Shown: positions 58,699 through 64,000 of the stretch, piece by piece
Numbering within the stretch: position 1 is the first letter of the stretch
Layout: every line of letters begins with the position of its first letter
Made by a program: the position numbers and the translations under genes
The notes under the pieces: model-generated
The model's input: the letters and a program-made list of their open reading frames with translations, nothing else
Told to the model about the DNA's origin: nothing
Databases searched by the model: none
Source: Polytrichum commune
Taxonomy: Eukaryota > Streptophyta > Polytrichopsida > Polytrichales > Polytrichaceae
NCBI GenBank assembly: GCA_950295325.1
Contig: OX485804.1
Coordinates: 25,482,001-25,546,000, forward strand
Length of the DNA stretch: 64,000 nt
Reading direction: 5' to 3'

Positions 58699-59344
58699 AA
58701 TTTCCCCTATACATAACAAATTGCCAAAGGACGGTGTATCATTTAAATATTACTCCTAGTGGTACATAATGTAATTTTCCTATAATACATGTAGTAAGAT
58801 TATTTATGTAGTATTCTTCTTGGTGATACTATGATGTTGCACTCAATAAAAAGAGAACATTGACCACAAGGAGACTTCGTCTATAGAAGACTTTTGCTTC
58901 ACAAGGAACCCAACTTGACATGAAAATTCGCTTATGGTTTAAATTAATAGTAGTTGATGATGGCCATGCATTTGCGAAGTCCCCAATGTTGTCTCGTAAA
59001 GTTATACCAGTGTGTTACACCAACCATGTCATATATATATATACAAAACATCTCTCTATAGTACAATAGTACCAATGTTTCAATCAAAGTTGGTAAAGGT
59101 AAGAGCTTGTTCTCAAACGACACCATTTGCACCTAGTTTTGTGGCCCACTATAATCTTGACATACCATGATAATTTGGTCAATGTAATTGTTTTTTACTC
59201 TCATCATTTTTGGAGCTGACATTATTGCATATTCAAAACCCAAGAATATAGAATCAGTGTTATGGACACATATGTGAAAATCTTTTGGTGTATGAGGCCT
59301 TTCAAATTGGGGTCCATTTTAGGCTCACATGCCCTATAAATTGT
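58699..59344. other. Intergenic DNA
   Basis: Nothing recognised. Confidence 0.5.
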
Positions 59345-59610
59345 GTGTGAGGTAGATGGGTCTTAAATGGTTACTTATTTTGACTAGCCACTTCTCCTAG
59401 AATATGAAACAAACAAATAACACTCCCGCAATTATGTTGACTATTGAGTCTAGAATGGTTGTTGTATTTGGAGCACGTATTCTCAATCTCTTTTAAACAC
59501 ATGTCTTTTTGGTAATTGTTCTTAGAGCCACACCTAACACCACACCACTTAAATATAGGGGTATGGTTACCAGAAGTGACCAAATTAAGGCATGCCTATC
59601 TTATGTACGA
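59345..59610. repeat. R1 repeat, short copy
   Basis: GGTAGATGGGTCTTAAATGG, CCACTTCTCCTAGAATATGA, GACTATTGAGTCTAGAATGG and CTCTTTTAAACACATGTCTT follow the order of 37590-37985 but lack the middle ~120 bases. Confidence 0.65.
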
Positions 59611-59691
59611 TGGAAATTTGAGGAGAGCACCAAAACTAGGGCTTTTTCTTTGCTATGGAGTCTCTAAACTACATTAATATACATGTGCAAT

Positions 59692-59916
59692 CACTAGAAG
59701 AAATCTTGTCCATTTCAACCGAGGCCATCGCGACTCGTGCACCCAAAAAATGCATAAACAAATCAATTTGTTGGCACCCGGAAGGTACCCGTGGTGTACC
59801 CATGGAGGGTGCCCCCCCGGTTGCCAACCAAATTGATTTGTTTATGCATTTTTTGGGTGCGAGTTGTGATGGCCTAGTCGCAAGGCCGGTTGAAATGGAC
59901 AAGATTTCTTCTAGTG
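59692..59916. mobile_element. CACTA-ended foldback MITE, 225 bases
   Basis: AAT target duplications lie at 59689-59691 and 59917-59919. Both ends start CACTAGAAGAAATCTTGTCC and extend as inverted arms of ~95 bases around a G/C-rich loop with GGGTGCC. Ends and the 3-base duplication fit CACTA (CMC). Some symmetric short ORFs are by-products of the palindrome. Confidence 0.92.
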
Positions 59917-60066
59917 AATTAGCTTGGCTTTGCGATTATGTTGCCACTTTACCCATGCAAATTCTCTTGGGTCAAAAACAAATCATGAAAACTAATAACT
60001 TTGTTTTATCATCTATATAGCAACCACAATAAAAACATCACAAATTTTTTTTGTGTTTTGTCATTG

Positions 60067-61612
60067 TGGTGGATGGTATTCAATTTAGTGTCCAGTGTCG
60101 ATAAATTAAGATGGGGCAACCTAATTGCACATATCGACACTTTTGGACCTCCTAAAGTTGTCCATGGGTGTTTTAAAAAAAATTCAGTCTCAAACGTGTT
60201 TTTTGCAACCTATCCTACTCCAAAACTAGTTTGGTAGTGTCTTTCACGTGATATTTGGCCCATTGGTGATTGGGGCTGGGTCAAGGCCAGGGGTGGGTTT
60301 GAGGGATCCAAACAAGTCACACTCATTGTTGGGAAGGCCTCCCGCATTCGGCCACAGGCGGAGCGCTACTACTCTGTGGCTAAAGGGTTTGCTCCCATGC
60401 CGAAGGATTTAGGATGTTGGGTGCAAGCTATAGGTTAGCATGGTTAAGCAAAAATGATGGGTAACATGCAAGCTAGGGCTAGAAGGGCTGGTGAAGTTTT
60501 TGCAACCCAAAGGTCGGCGAAAGCAAGGAAGCGCAAAAAACTATCGAAGTAAGGGGTCATGCAACCATGGAGGTTGATGTAAGTTCCTAAACCTTAAAGG
60601 TAATTTTTGGGTTGGCATTAGATAACATCAAGGATATGTTGCTTTTAACCCCAAAAAGAAAAGAAAAGAAAAGAAGAAACGGTTGTATTTATCAATGAGG
60701 GTTAAGCCCAATGCTTGTTGCAATTTATGGGCTTGCATCAGATAGCATCGAGGATTTGTTGCCCATGGAAAGAAAAGGTTGAGTTTATCACAACAAGGGT
60801 TAGGCTAAATGTGTGTTGCAATTTTTGGACTTGCATCAGAGAGCATCAAGTATTTGTTGCTTGGGGGGGGGGGGGGGAGATTGAGTTTATGAATGAGAGT
60901 TAGGCCCAATGCTTATTGCAGTTTATGGGCTTGCATCATAAAGGATCAAGGATTTGTTGCCTTTGAAAAATGGGTTTGTTGCCTTAAAATTTAGGGTGGG
61001 TTTATCAATGAAGGTTAGGCCAATGCTTGCTACAATTTGTGGGCTTGCATTAGAGAACATCAAGGACATATTTCCTATTAAATTAAACAAATAAGAAGAG
61101 AGGGTTTTCAATGAGGGCTACACCTGAATTTTCTTGCAATTTTTATGGGCTGTCATCAGAAAGCATAAGGATCTACTACCAATACCATATGGGCTTGTTG
61201 CCTTAAGGTTTAGGCTAAATTTAACAATCAAATGTTGTTATTGCGATTTATTTTGGGTTTTTTTTGCATTGTCATTGATGCTAAGTTGTTGATTTATGGG
61301 CTTCAATTTTAGGGTTGTTGCTTTTCCACTTGGGCTCCCATTGGGTTACATCAAGGCTAAGCTTAAGTTCTTGTAAGGCTACTTGATTTGGCTCAGGACT
61401 TGTTGGTTTTGACTTTGTCCTCTTTTGTGTTATCAATTGCCATTGTTAGATTTTTGAGCGATGTTTGTGATTTGTCGTAGGTCCACAATGATGATGAAGG
61501 CAGTGAAGAGGATGTGGACGGAGAGGTTGAGTGTTTTGTTGTACTTTCCACTTTGCCCTTGCGACCAACGAAGATGCCACATCGAGAGAAGGGTTCTCGG
61601 CCAAGTCATTGA
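60067..61612 (+). pseudogene. Broken intron-containing gene of unknown family
   Basis: One frame stays coding-like for about 480 bases (60067-60552): DKLRWGNLIAHIDTFGPPKV, VHGCFKKNSVSNVFFATYPT, then after a TAG (60235) DIWPIGDWGWVKARGGFEGS and KQVTLIVGKASRIRPQAERY. After stops at 60436 and 60445 it ends with a basic tail (RARRAGEVFATQRSAKARKR). In a shifted frame TIEVRGHATMEVD leads to a consensus donor GAT|GTAAGT (60578/60579). A phase-matched exon at 61481-61612 (acceptor GTCGTAG) continues VHNDDEGSEEDVDGEVECFV. So three stops and at least one frameshift are present. I do not recognise the family. It could be a host pseudogene or a transposon's second ORF. Confidence 0.45.
60595..61180 (+). 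repeat. Diverged tandem array, ~100-115-base unit
   Basis: Five to six units each carry GGGCTTGCATCAGAGAGCAT, CAAGGATTTGTTGCC and GGTTGAGTTTATCAATGAGG-type blocks, starting near 60604, 60718, 60819, 60917, 61030 and 61135. Units differ substantially and one holds a G15 run (60863-60877). The array lies inside the proposed 902-base intron (60579-61480). Confidence 0.8.
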
Positions 61613-62310
61613 TTATGTTCATTTGTCTTGCCTTGTAGCCTCATACAACAAACACTTTGGATAAATAAAAGTAACATTGGAGTTTTATTGTTTATACTCT
61701 AACGTGAATGGGAGCCCGTTCTTGTCTACTGTGATCATGTTTGACAACACTTTGGAATTTATAGTTGTGGTAAGAAACAAGTCACACAACTTGTTTCTTC
61801 CAAGGTTTGGAAGCCGGTTTACGAAGAGTACATGTAGCCCTACCTATCTTTTCCCTTTGTTGAAGAAACTTTGAAAGATAGATTAAGAGAACCCTTGAAG
61901 GATCTAAAGACATGTATTGAACAATGACGATTTCTCTAACAAACCATCATTGCAATGTGAAGAGGTCATGGAAACATTCAAGTGTACGGATGGACATACC
62001 ACAAGGCACGTCCTCAAACGAAGGCAATTCATTATTGATAAATGCTCTTCTAGTCAAACTTCCATAGACTTAGAGTCCATTAATCCTTCTCTCCTTATGT
62101 TCAAGATTCCTCGCCAAAGAGTAGCAAATGTCCAATAGGCCCCTCACTAAATCAAAGTTGCTTGTGGCCCGATCAAAGTCATATGTAGCAATTAGAAACC
62201 ACTTGATAAATGACCCTACCAAGGAAGAGTTAATGATTGCACATGCAGAGGAGATACACACTAATGCTCAAGCTAATCTAGATAGGTTGGATTTAGAGAA
62301 GGCTAAGTAG
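61613..62310 (+). CDS. Coding-like frames of unknown function, possibly later exons
   Basis: 61917-62138 reads MNNDDFSNKPSLQCEEVMET and KCTDGHTTRHVLKRRQFIID to a stop. An overlapping frame at 62128-62310 reads AIRNHLINDPTKEELMIAHA and EEIHTNAQANLDRLDLEKAK, charged and helical. The change of frame may mark a frameshift or an intron. They lie 300-700 bases after the broken gene at 60-61.6 kb on the same strand. No domain is recognised. Confidence 0.3.
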
Positions 62311-62959
62311 ACTTTGTAAGTAAAAACATAATATCTCAAAAGGTAAAGTTCTTGAAGGATGCTAGAGGTTTAGAGATTATATTTAATGTTACGTTTAAGT
62401 GCAAGGTTGCGGAGCTTTTATGTTTGTGAGGTTCCAAAGCATTTGATTTTATGAATAAATTGCATTCCTCAAGGTGGCTACTTGCAACCATGTGTGATGT
62501 TCTCGTCCAACATGGGTTGAGCTTTTGGTCCTTTGGTTGCATCGTTTAGTTTGATTAGTTGTATCTTGTGCAAAGTGTTACCCATGCATGTGTGTTGATT
62601 TTTTATTGTTTTGTTTGGATTGTTGTGGTCCATGATCACATTGCAACATATAGACTAATTCTTTAGGTATGGATGATTGCATAACATGGATGAGAGCTAC
62701 TTTTGCAACATGATCATGCATAAGGGATAGAATCGAGAACCAAATGGAAGACATTCTTGCTCACATAGATAATAAATCATTTAATACAAGACCTCGGTAC
62801 TTCATGAAGTAACATGATTGTCGTTTTCGTTTCCCATACACACGAATGAAGGGTTATAACTAGCAGAACCCTTGTAGCCTTATACCCAAACCCAACACTT
62901 AGTCCAAAAGTTTAACCAACTTCAACCCACTTAAGTCCAACCTTGCGAACCAATTTTTT
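62311..62959. other. Intergenic DNA
   Basis: Nothing recognised. Confidence 0.5.
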
Positions 62960-63556
62960 CCAATCGCACGTCCCCATCACAACCATCATCATCCTCATCA
63001 TCGTTACACTCAAGAATGGTGTAAAGAAAGTCCAAATGTCTTCTATGCATGTACTGTAGTTTGTGAGGTAGTTCATTGCCATAAATAAAGCTACATACTT
63101 GCGCTTTGTGGAGTCAAAGTGCTTCATAAGCCTTCTCCATTTTCATTTAAGGCCACCTTTGCCCCACTCTACCCTCAACCTAAAAATGCATTAATAGCAT
63201 TATTGTCATCATTCTTGGGGACCTCGTGGTGTCCTAGTCTATGAACTATGTATTGATCCATGCCTTGGTATCCATGGTCCCCTAACATGTATTCAAAATA
63301 GTCGTATATGTGCAGAAAGCACATTCTCCAATTATTATTCAAACTCAAAAGACCACAAACAAGTCACATCATGGTAGGATCCTATATATCTAGGGTCCAC
63401 ATAAATAAACAAACCATGATGATCGAAATTGACTATGTTGTTGATGGAATAATTATTTTACATCCATTAACAAACATGGGATGGTTAGGATCCATGTAAG
63501 GATGTATGATCTTGACTAGGGTACCATCCACAAATCCAATACAACCTTTGAATGAA

Positions 63557-63635
<79 letters not shown>

Positions 63636-63690
63636 TTGCTCTAGATTTTGCCATTGAGATATACTTAAATGTAACATTCTTGAAAAATTG
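62960..63690 (-). pseudogene. PIF/Harbinger transposase relic (HARBI1-like, DDE)
   Basis: Reading the minus strand, the DDE_Tnp_4 core appears in pieces and in order. GCIGFVDGTLVKIIHPYMDP holds the first Asp. After a frameshift, NIVNFDHHGLFIYVDPRYIG and SYHDVTC hold the second Asp. After another, NWRMCFLHIYDYFEYMLGDH and GYQGMDQYIVHRLGHHEVPK follow. Then VEWGKGGLK, with the catalytic Glu, is followed by KWRRLMKHFDSTKRKYVALF. At least three frame changes and one nonsense codon (between GGLK and KWRR) disable it. A GA/TC microsatellite (63560-63632) sits in frame just before the first block. Element ends were not found. It is the only Harbinger transposase in a window with several Harbinger-type MITEs. 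Confidence 0.85.
63560..63632. repeat. (TC)36 microsatellite
   Basis: About 36 uninterrupted TC units. On the minus strand they encode an Arg-Glu repeat inside the Harbinger relic. Confidence 0.95.
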
Positions 63691-64000
63691 ATTAAAAGCT
63701 TCTATTAAGACTAGGACACTTAGTATAATCTACACCATAGTTAAAACAATAAACTAAACCTAACCATGAGTTAACTTACCATGATAAAGGAGAGTTACCA
63801 CGCTCCACGTTTTAGGGTGTTCAGTGACCTAAAGCGGCCACTATACCTTACTAAACCAATACTTAAACCCTAAGCTCCTCCATGTGAGAACTCTTTTACA
63901 TGCTTGAAGGAGCAAACTCTTGGCTTAGAAGGTGGATACAAGAATAGTGTGGAGGTGCATGGTGTTTGGTGTACTAAAGATTGTTACTATCCAAGAAGTT
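63691..64000. other. Flank of the Harbinger relic
   Basis: Weak minus-strand similarity may continue for a few dozen bases (reading toward 63690). TTAGGGTGTTCAGTGACC at ~63814 and AAACCCTAA at ~63885 could be a tiny TTA/TAA-flanked remnant. Nothing firm. Confidence 0.3.

Noticed and set aside
59655-60020. 121-codon plus-strand frame and its 77-codon minus-strand mirror
   Set aside because: Both come from the inverted arms of the CACTA foldback, which encode mirrored peptides.
63506-63691. Plus-strand Ser-Leu repeat frame
   Set aside because: It is only the TC microsatellite read in frame. The real signal is on the minus strand.

Overview
The window looks like repeat-rich intergenic DNA from a large, AT-rich land-plant nuclear genome. 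The plant assignment rests on one intact gene for a VQ-motif protein (28585-29517, minus), a family known from land plants. Plant-type hAT, PIF/Harbinger, CACTA and TA-target MITE families, a LINE with an RNase H domain, and GT-AG introns of about 70-210 bases support it. The lineage (bryophyte, lycophyte, fern or seed plant) cannot be fixed from the sequence. No bacterial, organellar or CRISPR feature is visible, and no tRNA or rRNA gene was recognised.

Layout. 1-730 is a long foldback element cut by the window edge. 6443-12010 is a structurally complete hAT transposon (25-base inverted ends, a three-exon transposase with one in-frame stop, small extra ORFs near both ends, a duplicated right end). 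Weak exon-like pieces flank it. 13-26 kb is mostly MITEs: TA-target elements, a 1.9-kb Harbinger-type element at 17507-19433, a short palindromic family and tRNA-headed SINE candidates. 26.7-32.8 kb is the most gene-like part. It holds the VQ gene, whose downstream flank is locally duplicated, a two-exon hypothetical gene with a TATA box (30925-31323, minus) and an unassigned ORF (32372-32770, minus). 35-40 kb carries a hAT MITE with perfect 8-base target duplication, a Harbinger MITE and a CACTA-ended foldback. 40932-42825 is a compositionally odd 1.9-kb insertion splitting an older repeat. 44-47.6 kb has gene fragments, a 5'-truncated LINE and a SINE candidate. 49244-50819 is a second copy of the 17.5-kb element. 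59.7-64 kb has a CACTA foldback, a broken intron-containing gene whose intron holds a diverged ~100-base tandem array, and a broken Harbinger transposase with a GA microsatellite expanded inside its reading frame.

How the parts relate. Most elements are non-autonomous. The Harbinger-type MITEs share related ends (GGGCCRCTTYACACTA) with TTA/TAA target sites, and the only Harbinger transposase seen is the relic at 63 kb. The hAT transposase at 7.7-10.8 kb is the nearest thing to an active protein source. The VQ gene is the one confident host gene. VQ proteins are known nuclear partners of WRKY transcription factors in stress and growth signalling.
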